Origin: Oryza sativa Japonica Group
Lineage: Eukaryota > Streptophyta > Magnoliopsida > Poales > Poaceae
NCBI RefSeq assembly: GCF_034140825.1
Contig: NC_089041.1
Span: forward strand, 23,449,501-23,513,500
Direction of reading: 5' to 3'
DNA: 64,000 nt
The notes beneath the pieces were generated by a model, which made no database searches, was not told the origin of the DNA, and worked only from the letters and a program-made list of their open reading frames with translations. Of the stretch, positions 50,172-60,880 are shown piece after piece. A program made the translations under genes and the position numbers. Numbering within the stretch: the stretch's first letter is position 1; every line of letters starts with the position of its first letter.

Positions 50172-51463
50172 TTATTCCTCAGCAAGTTCTCTAGCTAATT
50201 GGTCCAACACATTTTCATGTCTCTTCAGTTTTGCTTCACTAAAGGTTGATGTATCCTTCTCCATCAGTTTTAAATACATTTGGTATTTTTCTGCCCTTGC
50301 CTTCTCTTTTTTTGCAATCGCCTTCTCTTTTTTTGCTTCTGCTCCAATCAGTGTTGCTTCTGCTGCCTTTAGCAATGCTGCTGCTTTAGTTGTAATAGCT
50401 TCGTGAAAGAGAACCATATTTTGACTTGGCTTATCCCCTAAAGGTGATGGTGCACCTTTTCCTTTTTGCCTCTGTTTTGCTGCCTTCTGCCCCTCAGGGC
50501 GCTTCTCTTTGCGCTCTGTTTCCTCCTCTGTGTCTTGGTTCGACGATGAAGTATATGCTCCTGATTCAGAAATCTTGTTCCTCTTATTATGGCTACTCTC
50601 TTCAAGGACTCTACGCCATTTAGGTTGATCTTTAAGATCTTTCCACATATACTCCAAGGTGAAAGGTTTTTGGTTGTTGTGCTTTTTGTACCATTCACAG
50701 GCTTTCTCCATTATCATATCATCAGAATACCCACTTGTGAAAGTAGTTCTAGCTTTAGAATAAAATCCACAGAACTTAGTGACATCTCTCTTGACATTGT
50801 CCCAATGTGTTCTGCATTGCTTGGGGTTCCTTTTGTTCCCATTACTAGGCATATTGCTGTTGAACTCTCTAGCTACAGCCTTCCAATATTGTTCTGATTT
50901 CTTGTCATTGCCTTTGATGGGATCAACTGAATTGTTCAACCAAGAACTCATTAGTCGTATATTGTCATCTTCAGTCCAATTGATGCGTGTCCCTCTTCTT
51001 CCTTCTTCACTGCTATCACTTGCCTCTTCAACCTCAACTACTTCTTTCTCATTATGTCTTGTATGACATGGAGAAGCTGATCCATGAAAGAAGTGTTGGC
51101 TGTAGCCCCAATTGAAGTACTATATTGCATACCAAACTGTGATCTATTGGCTGCAAATCCAAATGCTTGGTTAAATGAGTGCACCAGATTTTCTTGAAGT
51201 TGAAAACCTTCCAAGCTTCCTGGAGTAGGTTGCCCATAATATTCTTGTTGCTGAGCACCTTGAAAGATTGGAGGGTGTCGATATGGTTGGTAGTTGCTTG
51301 GAGGACCAAAAGGATGGAAATTTTGGAGAAAACTAGGTCTGAAGTTTTGGGGATAACTTGTGGGAAATTGGGTAGAAAGGGAGTTTTGGGCCTCACTATT
51401 TGTTGCTTGGCTTGAGGAACCTTGGTTGAGGAGGTTTGAGAAGTTTCCTTTGAAAGGCTCCAT
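50172..51463 (-). CDS. Pong-type ORF1, Myb/SANT-like DNA-binding protein (frame change inside)
   Basis: Two adjoining minus-strand frames form the expected ORF1. The 5' part (51463-51038, 141 aa) begins MEPFKGNFSN and is Gln/Pro/Phe-rich like other Pong ORF1 N-termini. The 3' part runs from about 51030 to 50172 and contains INWTEDDNIRLMSSWLNN, YWKAVAREFN and QCRTHWDNVKRDV, a trihelix/SANT fold, then a Lys/Glu-rich coiled coil (AKKEKAIAKKEKARAEKYQM). The joint shows a one-base discrepancy near 51038, so either a frameshift inactivates the ORF or an unseen intron joins them. Family role: recruits the transposase to the terminal repeats in the nucleus. Confidence 0.75.
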
Positions 51464-51830
51464 TTAGTATGTGGGGAAACTGAATAGATCAAAAATTGTT
51501 GTTCATCTCACTTGTTCCTCCTTTTGTAGGCAGCAGAAGAATGCTGGAGGAAGACAACGGCTAGGGGACCAAATGAGCAACTCAAATGGAATAGCAGCAA
51601 CGGCTAGTAGTACTCGTTACTGTGTTTAGTAACTGACATGTATATTTTATTGGTGTGCACAGAAAAACAGTAAAGGTATTGTATTTTATAGCTTTGTTGC
51701 TACACCTTAAGCTTAAGGTGTACTTTGGTTGCATCGGACTTGTGGTCTGACTCCACAATGCTAAATGCGTTGTACTGTAGCAGTATTTAATGTCTAAGGT
51801 TACTTTCAGTGTACATTGTGGATGCCCTTA

Positions 51831-52068
51831 GGCTGTGTTCGATACTAGTGGTTGGGAACTGGTGTGCAGTGCACGTAAAACGGAGCAACTCATTAGCGCA
51901 TAATTAATGAAGTATTAGCTATTTTGTTTGAAAAATAGATTAATATTTTTTAAAAGCAACTTTCGTGTATAAATTTTCTGCAAAAAGCGTACCGTTTAAC
52001 AGTTTGGGAAGCGTACGCGCGGAAAATGAGGAGGAGTAGGTTGGGAAGATGGAGGAACGAACGCAGCC
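51831..52068. mobile_element. Tourist-like MITE sharing the Pong-like element's TTA
   Basis: Ends GGCTGTGTTCGATAC and, inverted, GGCTGCGTTCGTTCC. The left TTA (51828-51830) is also the right duplication of the Pong-like element; the right TTA is at 52069-52071. Internal GCGCATAATTAATGAAGTA and ACCGTTTAACAGTTTGGGA identify the family also found at 58109. Confidence 0.85.
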
Positions 52069-52080
52069 TTATAACCATTA

Positions 52081-52763
52081 GAGCGGGTACAATAATCGGC
52101 GACAAGTGCTCCATGTCAGATTTTGCGATGAGCTGGAGGAGAGAGGGAAGTGGAGAGAGAATGGGCGGGCGACTAATTAGTCGCCGGGCTCTACGCGCGA
52201 CCCGAGAGTGTGGGCCCGCCCATGCTCAAACGCCCATCGTTCCTTCCGCATCCATGGCAGCAAGCCTCATCGCCACGACTTCGTTCACCATAGCCATCGT
52301 CGGAGTATGTTGTCCTTGTCCAATACGACGGCCACTAGGAGCCGTCGTCGTCTTGGAGCAGGAGCCGCCCGGCCACCGCTGTCTTCGTCGTCCGTCGCGC
52401 GGCCCCGCCGCCGCTGTCTCCGACGCACGTCGCGCGGCCGCCGCCGTCTTCCGCCTCCGCCGCGCGGCGCCGCCGCCGCTGTCTCCGAGGCCCGTTGAGC
52501 GGCCGCCGCCGTCTTCCGCCTCCGCCGCGCCGCCGCTGTCTCCGACGCCCGTCGCGCTCCGCCGCCGTCTTTCGTAGAATCGAAAAAGAACCAGGAGAAG
52601 GAGGGAGAAAGAGAGTGTGAGGTAGGAGAAGATGGTGGGTCCCACGAAAAAATAAAAAAATCGTGTTGTAGTATTTCTATTATAAACATTAGCTATACTG
52701 CTTACTGTAGATGACTTGGCTATTTTTTGAAGCCAACAGCGGACTATATTATTGACATTGCTC
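52081..52763. mobile_element. Tourist-like element with GC-rich tandem-repeat interior
   Basis: Ends GAGCGGGTACAATAATCGGC and, inverted, GAGCAATGTCAATAATATAG are flanked by TTA on both sides. The 683-bp element is larger than usual because about 52330-52575 holds a very GC-rich block of roughly three copies of a 60-base unit (GCTGTCTCCGACGC then CCGCCGTCTTCCGCC). Frames open on both strands there are compositional. Confidence 0.75.
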
Positions 52764-52766
52764 TTA

Positions 52767-54384
52767 TGTGCTGTTTTGAAGTTGTTCTAGTCTTTGGCTC
52801 ACTTCAATCATTGTTGTTGAAGTGTTAAACATCAGTACATCACTGCTAAGACACCTCAGTACGATTGTTGCAAGCTTGTGGCTATTGACTCGACTCTTGA
52901 GCTGTAACTCTGGTCCGTTTGTTTTTCTTTTGGCTGTGAAATTCCTGGATTTCTTTTCGAAGAAGTTGTTTTGAGATAAAGACTGAAATGCTTGAAATTT
53001 CATTTCTAATATTACTAATACTAGTGGGGCTATTGACCTTTTTTCCCGAAATTTTTCATTTCTAAAGTTTTGGGCTGAATCGTAGGATTTGGATGTTTTA
53101 TTCTCACTTGTCTGTCCTTTTGGAACGCATGGATGTAAGCTTTCCAATGCACCAATCCAAAATAGGAGGCAGCAACACATAGGTCGCCCAAACCCAAAAA
53201 CTGGCATCATTTTTTGGGACTAAATAGGCCATGCTAGCCAATATATGAAACCTTTAAGAATTCTCTGTTGTCTGTTCCATCTAGAAGTTGGTGGTCAGAC
53301 ATCACAACTTATAAATAACTGTTGATAATCATGTTGTCAAGAATCAAGACTAAACGCTGATAATTTTGACGAGGCAGGCTACAATTACATGATGTTCTGG
53401 TGGCCGTGGAGCGCAGGATCCAAACACAACAATCCGTCACTAGATATCGAAACTCTAGGTACTGTTAGCGATAGCTTTTTCCCTTAATTATTAACGAGGG
53501 TTATTTATTTGATTAACATGATAAATTAATATTTTGAGAAATAAGATTTGCAAATACCTTAGAATGGGTGGTTTCATCAATGTAATAGAAGAAAGTTTTT
53601 TGAGAAATTGTATTTTTTTTAAGAAGTGTGGAGCAAATAACGCGTGCAAAAAATCTAGGGGAACATCTGAAAAGAACCTAGCCTAGTCACTGTCAAATAA
53701 GATAGTCTGATTGGCAATGCAGCGATGAGCAAGAAGCAAGTGGGCAAATATGGCCAGTTCTGCCGCAGAGGCTAGCATTCCTATTGTCCGTATTGTGTCC
53801 TGGGTGTGTCGTTTGCAGTTACACTCCAATATGAAAAGCATCTCATTCTGATCATCTCATTCATGTTACCCCAAGAAAGCTCCATTTTTCCGCACGAGAT
53901 ATCACTGACAAATCAACAGATAGCAGTCAAGTGATAGTTTTTTCCACAAGCAAAAGCGAGCACTTGACACAGAGCCACAGATATAGAACAGATCCTTCTA
54001 AGCACAAAGAGTTCTTCAGGCTACTAGCTCGCATCAACACTCTCCTCTATAATACTACTTTAATCAAATCGAACAGTACAACCAATGCGTTGGAAATTCG
54101 GAACCGGCCCCATGATAAGATAAAAGCCGGCTTTCAAGGTACACAATAACATAACATGCCGTCCACTTCACATTACTCAAAATAAAAAAACAAATAAATT
54201 GGTAGCAGCAGCAGCAGTAGCAGAAGTATTCTCCCCTCTCGCACAATGACAAATAAATAAAACCAACCAAAAAAAAAAATCCAGAACTCACACTTTAGTT
54301 TCTCCAACTCCAACACATCGTTATGATATGGTAGCAGTTGCTGTGATAGTTGAGCGCACGTATACGGGTCGGTTGCCGGGTGGT
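52767..54384. other. Intergenic and 3' flank of the hexosaminidase gene
   Basis: 52767-53900 shows no gene or clear repeat. 54160-54384, read on the minus strand, is the probable 3' UTR of the hexosaminidase gene and includes a (GCA)n-like tract at 54206-54222. Confidence 0.4.
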
Positions 54385-56508
54385 TCACCGGACCAAGTTA
54401 CACATTCCCGGGCGGTTCCTGCACCAGAGCGGCTGGATGGGCTCCGCGCGGACCCCTCGCCCCACCATCCGGTGCCGCCAGTCGGTGAGCCGGTCGGTCG
54501 CCTCGGCGTAGCGCTTCCGGCCGGTGGCGTCGCGGTTGCCCGACCACAGCGCCTCCGCCATCGCCGACGCCCTCGGCCACACCCTGCCGTCGAGCACCGC
54601 CGCGTCCACCTGCTCCGTCCACATCGCCACCTCCCCGCCGACCACCAGCCTGGCCTCCTCGGCGGTGAGCCCGCCCGCGACGTCGTAGTCGTACACCCGC
54701 TGCCACGTCTTGTACGGTCCGCACCACGACCCGCCGCTGGTGCCGTAGTCGCTCCTCGGGTCGTCGTAGGCGGAGTCGTTGCCGGCGAAGTCGCCGTGGC
54801 CGCAGTCGAGGTAGTAGAACGACGCCGACGAGACGATGGCCCGGTACCCGGCGCGCACGATCAGCCTCGTGTTGTTGCCGCCGTTGTTCCACGTCTGCAG
54901 GATCGTCGTCTCCGGCGGGATCGCCGACGCGGTCACGTTCACCGCCTGGTCCAGCAGCACGTCCTCCCAGTACACCGCCGTCCGGTTCCGGGACACGATC
55001 AGCGGGTGCGCCGCGCCGACGAACTTCTCGAGGAGGCGGCTGAGCGTGCCGCCGCGGGCGAGGTAGCGCTGGATGGACGGGTCGGCGTTCCAGCACCCCG
55101 GCGTGACCTCGTCGGCGCCGGCGTGGTAGAAGCCGTCCGGGAAGAGGGAGGTGACGTCGTTGATGACGTTGGACATCACCTGGTACGTCTTGGGCTCCAG
55201 CGGGTTGAGCTGGCCGGCGCCCGGCTCGGCGGCAAGTCGGCTGGGCCAGTCAGACGCGTCGGGCAGCCAGAACTCGCCGGCGCAGGACACCAGCTCGGGG
55301 TAAGCTCCGGCCCACGACGCCGTGTGGCCTGAAGCGATTAGTGAGAAAGTAATTGGGCCTCGTAATTAAATTGGGATTAACTGGGCCGTATTAGCACTGG
55401 GCCTAGAACTTAATTAGAAGGTTTATTCCTACTTCCGAGCCAATTTTTTTTTCAAACTTCTTTAAGTTGCCTAATAAATTTATAGAAATATTTTCAACAC
55501 AAAACAAACAAACTATCAAAATATGTTCAATGTTAGTTATACATAATGAAACTAATTTAGTGTTACAAGTATTGCTATTTTTCTATAGGACAAGTTTGAT
55601 CAAACTTTCGAAACATTTGATTTTAGAAAAATTAAAGCGACTTGAAATATGAAAGGGATGGAGTACTTACCGGGTGTGTCTATCTCTGGCACGACGCGGA
55701 CGCCGCGGTTCATGGCGAAGTCGACAATGAGCTTAACGTCGTCGACGGTGTAGCGCATGCCGTCGCCGTAGGAGCCCTTCTCGGCGAGCGCCGGCTCGGA
55801 GGGGAGCTCGAGGGGGAACGACTGGGAGTCCGTGATGTGCCAGTGGAACACGTTCATCTTGTTCGCCGCCATGGCGTCGATCGTCCGGAGGATGTCGGCG
55901 ACGGGGAAGTACGTCCTCCCGGTGTCCAGCATCAGCCCGCGGTGCGGGTACAGCGGCCGGTCCTCGACGCGCACGCCGGCGGCCACCAGCACCGCCCGCT
56001 CCCGCCCGCACCACCACGCCAGCTGCGAGAACGTCTCGAGGCCGCGCATGGCGCCCCACGCCGTGGCCGCGGTCACCGTGGCCGCCGCGCCGGCGGGGAG
56101 GATCTCCAGCGCGTACGACTCGTCCACGCCGTGCTGCAGCGGCGCGTGCAGGTCGGACACGGCGAGCGTCAGGTACCCCAGCTCGGCTCCCCTTCCCGCC
56201 GCGCCGGCGCCGGCGCCGCCCGCGGTGACGTTCACCGCCGGCGTCACGAGGGGCCGGTACCGCTCGGCGAGGAGCAGCGCGGCGTAGCGCCGCGCCGCCG
56301 AGAGGAGGTGCGCGTTCCCGGACGGGGCGACGACGTGGAACGAGCTCGAGACACGCACGGCCATGTGGGGCTCCGCCCACGACATGGACGTCGGCTTGGG
56401 CCAGACATTGACGGGGAGCGGCGCGTCGCATCGCGCCGGCAGCGGCGAGCTCAGCAAGAACGACAGCAGCAGCAGCAACGCAACAAAACCACCGTTCTTG
56501 GTTGCCAT
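54385..56508 (-). CDS. Beta-N-acetylhexosaminidase, GH20, HEXO2-like
   Basis: Exons 56508-55671 and 55328-54385 join in phase to 593 aa. The enzyme removes terminal GlcNAc/GalNAc from N-glycans, probably in the secretory pathway or apoplast. MATKNGG is chosen as start: a strong GCAGCCATGGC context, followed at once by a signal peptide ([20 protein letters not shown]). A further ATG 54 bases upstream falls about 30 bases from a TATA-like box, practically at the transcription start. The GH20 barrel shows [44 protein letters not shown] and the catalytic Asp-Glu pair in [14 protein letters not shown] (near residue 350). Ala replaces the second Gly of the usual GGDE, as I recall for Arabidopsis HEXO2. 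Several N-glycosylation sites (NVTA, NRTA, NDSA, NNTR) fit secretion. Antisense GC-rich frames are shadows. Confidence 0.92.
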
Positions 56509-56591
56509 GGCTGCCTTAGCTTGAGCCGCTAATCGGAGCTGCACCCCCTGATTGGTGGACATGTACTAGACTGATGATAAATATGGTTTTG

Positions 56592-56599
56592 TATAAATA
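56592..56599 (-). promoter_or_regulatory. TATA-like box of the hexosaminidase gene
   Basis: Minus-strand TATTTATA lies about 85-90 bases upstream of the chosen ATG, so transcription would begin near 56565 and leave a leader of some 55 bases. Confidence 0.5.
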
Positions 56600-57247
56600 C
56601 AAGTGTATTTTTACATTGTTTCGTGTATTGCCATGTAGTGAAAGGTACTGGGTATCGTATATTGGACGGCCTGCTGCTTACTACAAAGATCCAAATGGCG
56701 CTCTTTCATGGATAACTGTCTCTAGCATTCGTCTGTATCCTCAACCTCTTTCTGTCCAACAATCTGTTTCTTAAATCTTGGGATTTGGATTGCGTTTCAT
56801 ACGATGCTGGCCTTGTAATTTATGATGCCGTTTAGCTTTGCTTGATGGAGCTTTATGGTGTAGTATCTTATAAATGAATCCAGGAGATTTTTGAGTTTGT
56901 TTGACGTGTTCGTATAATCATTCGCTTGAGAGGATGCCAGATTGCCGGCCGGTGCTGCGGTAGAACAGGTAGTGGAGAGCCCACCAGCTGCCGGGGTTAT
57001 ATTATTTGTTCGATAATTTGTACGCTCAGAAATGTACACAGGCAGTGGACTAGTTCGATGGGGCCCTAAAATTTTTAAAATAATCATGCCTAATATAAAT
57101 AAGTCATATTATACTCAATTATATATATAACTTTAATATGAGTTATTTCACACAATATTTAGAAATATATCAAATATTAATAATAAGTAAATGTAGTTCT
57201 AACTGGGGATCGAGGACACGACCGATCTCAATCGAGCATAAGCTAAA
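56600..57247. other. Intergenic, no gene recognised
   Basis: Only short frames without domain signal. The strand-balanced AT-rich segment 57060-57200 has no clear repeat ends. Confidence 0.4.
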
Positions 57248-57878
57248 GGCAAAATTGGTTATATAGCATCAAAAGTTCACGTTTTTTGTTTTATAGCACC
57301 AAGCTCTTCAATTTAAAGAAGGTAAGCAATTTCTGCAACGTGTTCTTCTCGTAGCGCGTCGTTACGCTTGGAAGAGGAAATAACCACATTGATAAAGAAA
57401 GTTAAATATTGAAAGACTGGATCTAATACACTTCTCTTGATGCCGCAACAGGCCGTCAGGTTGGTTTTGGTGGGCTAAACAATGAACATTATATCCGTAA
57501 GGACATTCTTGAAGAATCAAAGATACTGGTTCACTTTAATAGCACTCAAAGTTCACCCAGTTCCCATTTTTAACACTTCCGTCAATTCTCGATCGTTTTC
57601 TGTCCGCCTTGATCGCTATTGACCCAGTCACGCACACGATATGATGTTTCTACCCTCATTGACATGCATTCTACTTGTACTTGTGAGGGGTAGATACGTT
57701 ATATCACGTGTGTGGCTAGGTCAATAGCGATCAAGGCGAACGAAAAACGGTCGAGAATTGACGGAAGTGTTAAAAATGGGAACGGAATGAATTTTGGGTG
57801 CTATTAAAGTGAACCGGTATCTTTTGGTGCTATAAAACCAAAAATGTAAACTTTCGATGCTATATAACCAATTTTCCC
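57248..57878. mobile_element. Foldback MITE with two nested inverted-repeat layers
   Basis: Outer ends GGCAAAATTGGTTATATAGC and, inverted, GGGAAAATTGGTTATATAGC pair over about 55 bases. A second pair of arms (about 57527-57660 and 57690-57828) matches through GGTTCACTTTAATAGCAC, GTCAATTCTCGATCG and GATCGCTATTGACC. The asymmetric 57300-57520 piece has no partner and looks like an insertion. TAAA flanks both ends, a possible target duplication. Confidence 0.7.
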
Positions 57879-58786
57879 TAAACCGGAACCACTACGGAGA
57901 TGAAGAAAAAATTCATCACACTTTTAAGTTGGTAGTATATATCATAGAGCTATGAATATACATTTTGTATCCATTATCATCCATCACAACACACCCTCAG
58001 TCTCTAGCTTGTAAGCTGTAACTACAATATCTGTTTTGTAGTACCTAGTAGGCCAGAATCTCTGGTTCTCCTTGTATACCTGAGAAATATCTATCCATTA
58101 TATGCTTAGGCTGCGTTCGGATGAGGGGGTTTCTAACCCCTCTGCCTCGTTTTCCGCACGCACGCTTTTCAAACTGCTAAATGGTGTGTTTTTTTTAAAA
58201 AAATTTATATACGAAAGTTGCTTTTAAAAAAATCAAATTAATCCTTTTTGGAAAAAATAAATAGCTAATATTTAATTAATCACGCGCTAATGGACCGCTC
58301 TATTTTTCGTGTGGTGGAGTTGGGTTCCCAACCCCAAGTATCAAACACAACCTTAGAAATGTACACATATTCTAGCTTTATCGAACATTTAAATTCTTGT
58401 TATCAAATTTCCATTTCATAACATCTTGATGGTTAGAGAATGTTTGGTTATTGCATAAATGAATAACCTGGTTCCAAGCAACTGGTGTTGATAAACCCAG
58501 AACAAGTTGCCATATTCTTGAACAAAGCAAGCAGGCTGCAGAGTTAGTTCACAGAGAAATTTTGAAGCAGCCAAGCAACTCACCATTCTACCCAACTATC
58601 TTAAGATGCTCGAGGAAGCATAGCTAATAGGTAGTGTAAACATAAATGCCTACTGTGAATTTGGTAGGTAACTTAACACACTACTATCTCCTCTTTCAAA
58701 TGCTTGTCATTTCAAGGAACAAGAAAGAAAGTCACTTAAGAACTTGAGTCAGTAGGAATCAAAAGACTTATTGCAAGCACTGAATT
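57879..58786. other. Intergenic and 3' flank of the lectin kinase gene
   Basis: Apart from the MITE at 58109-58352 nothing is recognised. About 58500-58786 is likely 3' UTR of the minus-strand kinase. Confidence 0.4.
58109..58352. mobile_element. Tourist-like MITE
   Basis: Ends GGCTGCGTTCGGATG and, inverted, GGTTGTGTTTGATAC are flanked by TTA on both sides. It is 244 bp, the opposite orientation but same family as 51831-52068. Confidence 0.85.
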
Positions 58787-60880
58787 TTATCTTCCCTCCG
58801 ACATAATAGTCATAGATGATGCACCAGACACGGTGCCAATGCTTGTCGCCGACCGGGGGCCGCCCGACATGATGAATGAATCGAACCCTTCGTTTTGCAT
58901 TATCGCCATCATGCTATAGCTCACGTAGCTCGGCGATAGGTCAGGAGCCGACTTACCGCCACGCTCCAGGTATTGCATGACATTCCGCATGCTGGGCCTC
59001 GCACCGGGTAGCGGGTGCGAACACAACAAACCCAGCTTCAGAACGAGGGCCACCTCCTCCACATCGAACTTCCCCGTGAGCCGTGGATCCGCCGCACCAA
59101 CGATCGAGCCATTGCGGTGGTGCTCAAGCACCAAGTCGACTAGCACCACCCGTTTGTTGTGCTCGTCGGTCTCGATCGGCCTCCGCCCGCATGTCACCTC
59201 CAATAAGAACACCCCGAATGCGAACACGTCGGTTAAGGGTGACGCCTTCCCTGTACGGACGAGCTCTGGTGCTAGGTAGCCCATGGTGCCAACCACATGT
59301 GTTGTTTTGGGGTCGGTGCCATGGTCGTACAGCCTTGCCAGGCCAAAATCACCTAGCCGCCCGTTCATTGCACTGTCTAAGAGCACGTTGCTCGCTTTTA
59401 TGTCTCGATGGATGACTACTTGCTCCCAATCCTCGTGTAGGTACAACAAACCTGATGCGACGCCTTTGATGATCCAGAGCCGCTCGGGCCAAAATAGAGT
59501 TGTAACATTTCTCTCATGCAAGTACTTGTCAAGACTACCATTCGCCATGTAATCGTACACCAACAGGAGTTCATTCTTGCGGCGGCAATAGCCTAGTAAC
59601 TGCACGAGATTCCGATGTCGAAGTCGGCCAATGCTCACCACTTCCGCGACGAACTCCCTTATACCTTGCCTTGAATCATGTGAAACCCTCTTCACCGCAA
59701 TCTCCAAATTGGACTCCGGTAGCACCCCTCTGTAAACTCTCCCAAACCCTCCAACACCCAGCAAATTTCTATCCTTGAACCCATCCGTCGCGCGGAACAA
59801 ATCCTTGTATGCGAACCGGTGCGGACCAAACTCATCCTCCCAATCTTCCCGCACCTCGGCGAAGCGGCGCCGCCGCCGCACGACGAAGAAGACGGCAGCT
59901 AGCACCGCAGCGACGAGAAATGCGGTGGCCAGCGGAAGCACAATGTCCAGGACCTTGGACCGAGGCTTCGGACCGAAGCGTGGCAGCCGGGGAAGCTTGG
60001 AGAGATCGAGGGGAGGAGCTGGCCCGTCGAAGCCGAAGCTCCAGCCGAGCACGTAGTGGTGGGTGTTCACGACGCCCGTCGCCGACGAGAAGCCGACGTA
60101 CATCTCCTCGGCCATGACCGTGGAGAGGTCGATGGCCTGGGAGAGCAGAGGCTTCTTGGGCTTAGGCACTTGCACGGGAGACAGCGTCACGTTGAGCTGC
60201 TTGGCCTGGCCGTCGTAGTCCACCCACACCTGCATCGGCTGGCGGCTGTTCAGCCTGAGCTCACGGAAGGCGCCGTCGCCGTCGCCGTAGTAGCCGGCCG
60301 GCCGTGCCTGCGTCGACATGAGGCTGTTGGCGTCGATGCCGACGTGGTTGCTGCTGATGTCGTGGAACTCGGGGTTCATGATGGTGTCCAGCTCGACGGC
60401 CAGGATTTGGCCGCTCGCCGTGCCGTTCGTCGCGTTGAGGAAGCCCAGGTACTGCCCGGCGTTCGCCGCCGAGAGGTTCGCCGTCGGCGCGACCACGAAC
60501 GCGAGCCCGTGGTCGCTCAGGCCGTCGTACCCGGACACGATGGCGAACACGAAAGCCGTGGAGAAGGACCGCGCCACGTCGGCTCCGGCGCCACCGCTGG
60601 CGTTCGCCCCCGCCGCCGCCGTGGAGGACTCGCCGAGGAAGCGGAGAGGCGCCGGGTGAAACGCGTGCGCTTTCGCCTGGTACGTGAAGTTGGTGAGCAC
60701 GAGGAGCCCGCTCGCCGTGACGGTGGCGAGGCCGTCCACGGTAAGGTTCGCCGCCGCGAACCCCTGGTACGTGAACTGGCCATCGCCGCCGGCGGCCGAG
60801 GCCACCACCACGTCGTTGCTCAAGCTGAACACGAGGAGAAGAACGAAGTGTGCAGAAAATTTGGCAATCATACGACCCAT
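58787..60880 (-). CDS. L-type lectin-domain receptor kinase (LecRK), complete
   Basis: The intronless 697-aa protein is a plasma-membrane receptor kinase. It has a signal peptide (FVLLLVFSLSNDVVVASA), a legume-lectin domain (about residues 33-290; FTYQGFAAANLTVDGLA, and VELDTIMNPEFHDISSNHVG with the Glu/Asp/Asn of the metal site), a Pro-rich hinge, a transmembrane helix near 310-332 with Arg stop-transfer (VVRRRRR), and a Ser/Thr kinase (about 365-640). Kinase motifs present are GVGGFGRVYRG, the VAIK-type Lys in IAVKRV, HRDIKASN (RD type), DFGLARL and GTMGYLAPE, so it should be active. Family roles are extracellular carbohydrate or nucleotide sensing in defence and pollen development; the ligand is unknown here. 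It is tandem with the next LecRK on the same strand. Confidence 0.95.
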   Translation of the reverse strand: MGRMIAKFSAHFVLLLVFSLSNDVVVASAAGGDGQFTYQGFAAANLTVDGLATVTASGLLVLTNFTYQAKAHAFHPAPLRFLGESSTAAAGANASGGAGADVARSFSTAFVFAIVSGYDGLSDHGLAFVVAPTANLSAANAGQYLGFLNATNGTASGQILAVELDTIMNPEFHDISSNHVGIDANSLMSTQARPAGYYGDGDGAFRELRLNSRQPMQVWVDYDGQAKQLNVTLSPVQVPKPKKPLLSQAIDLSTVMAEEMYVGFSSATGVVNTHHYVLGWSFGFDGPAPPLDLSKLPRLPRFGPKPRSKVLDIVLPLATAFLVAAVLAAVFFVVRRRRRFAEVREDWEDEFGPHRFAYKDLFRATDGFKDRNLLGVGGFGRVYRGVLPESNLEIAVKRVSHDSRQGIREFVAEVVSIGRLRHRNLVQLLGYCRRKNELLLVYDYMANGSLDKYLHERNVTTLFWPERLWIIKGVASGLLYLHEDWEQVVIHRDIKASNVLLDSAMNGRLGDFGLARLYDHGTDPKTTHVVGTMGYLAPELVRTGKASPLTDVFAFGVFLLEVTCGRRPIETDEHNKRVVLVDLVLEHHRNGSIVGAADPRLTGKFDVEEVALVLKLGLLCSHPLPGARPSMRNVMQYLERGGKSAPDLSPSYVSYSMMAIMQNEGFDSFIMSGGPRSATSIGTVSGASSMTIMSEGR

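Larger units (their letters stand above)
47228..51827 (-). mobile_element. PIF/Harbinger (Pong-like) DNA transposon, nearly complete
   Basis: The 4.6-kb element is bounded by TTA on both sides (47225-47227 and 51828-51830). Terminal repeats are GGGCAAGGCCAATGTA and, inverted, GGGCATCCACAATGTA. It carries a DDE transposase and a Myb/SANT ORF on the minus strand, the two proteins known to be needed for Ping/Pong-type transposition. About 1 kb between the transposase stop and the left end includes a GC-rich block (47430-47820) with no recognised gene, perhaps captured host DNA. The transposase frame is intact and the Myb ORF has one apparent frame change, so the copy looks recent. Confidence 0.85.

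Noticed and set aside
52026-52577. 183-codon plus-strand frame
   Set aside because: It spans a MITE and a GC-rich tandem block; compositional.
54328-55332. 334-codon plus-strand open frame
   Set aside because: It is antisense to hexosaminidase exon 2, Arg/Val/Ala-rich and domain-free; a GC-driven shadow.
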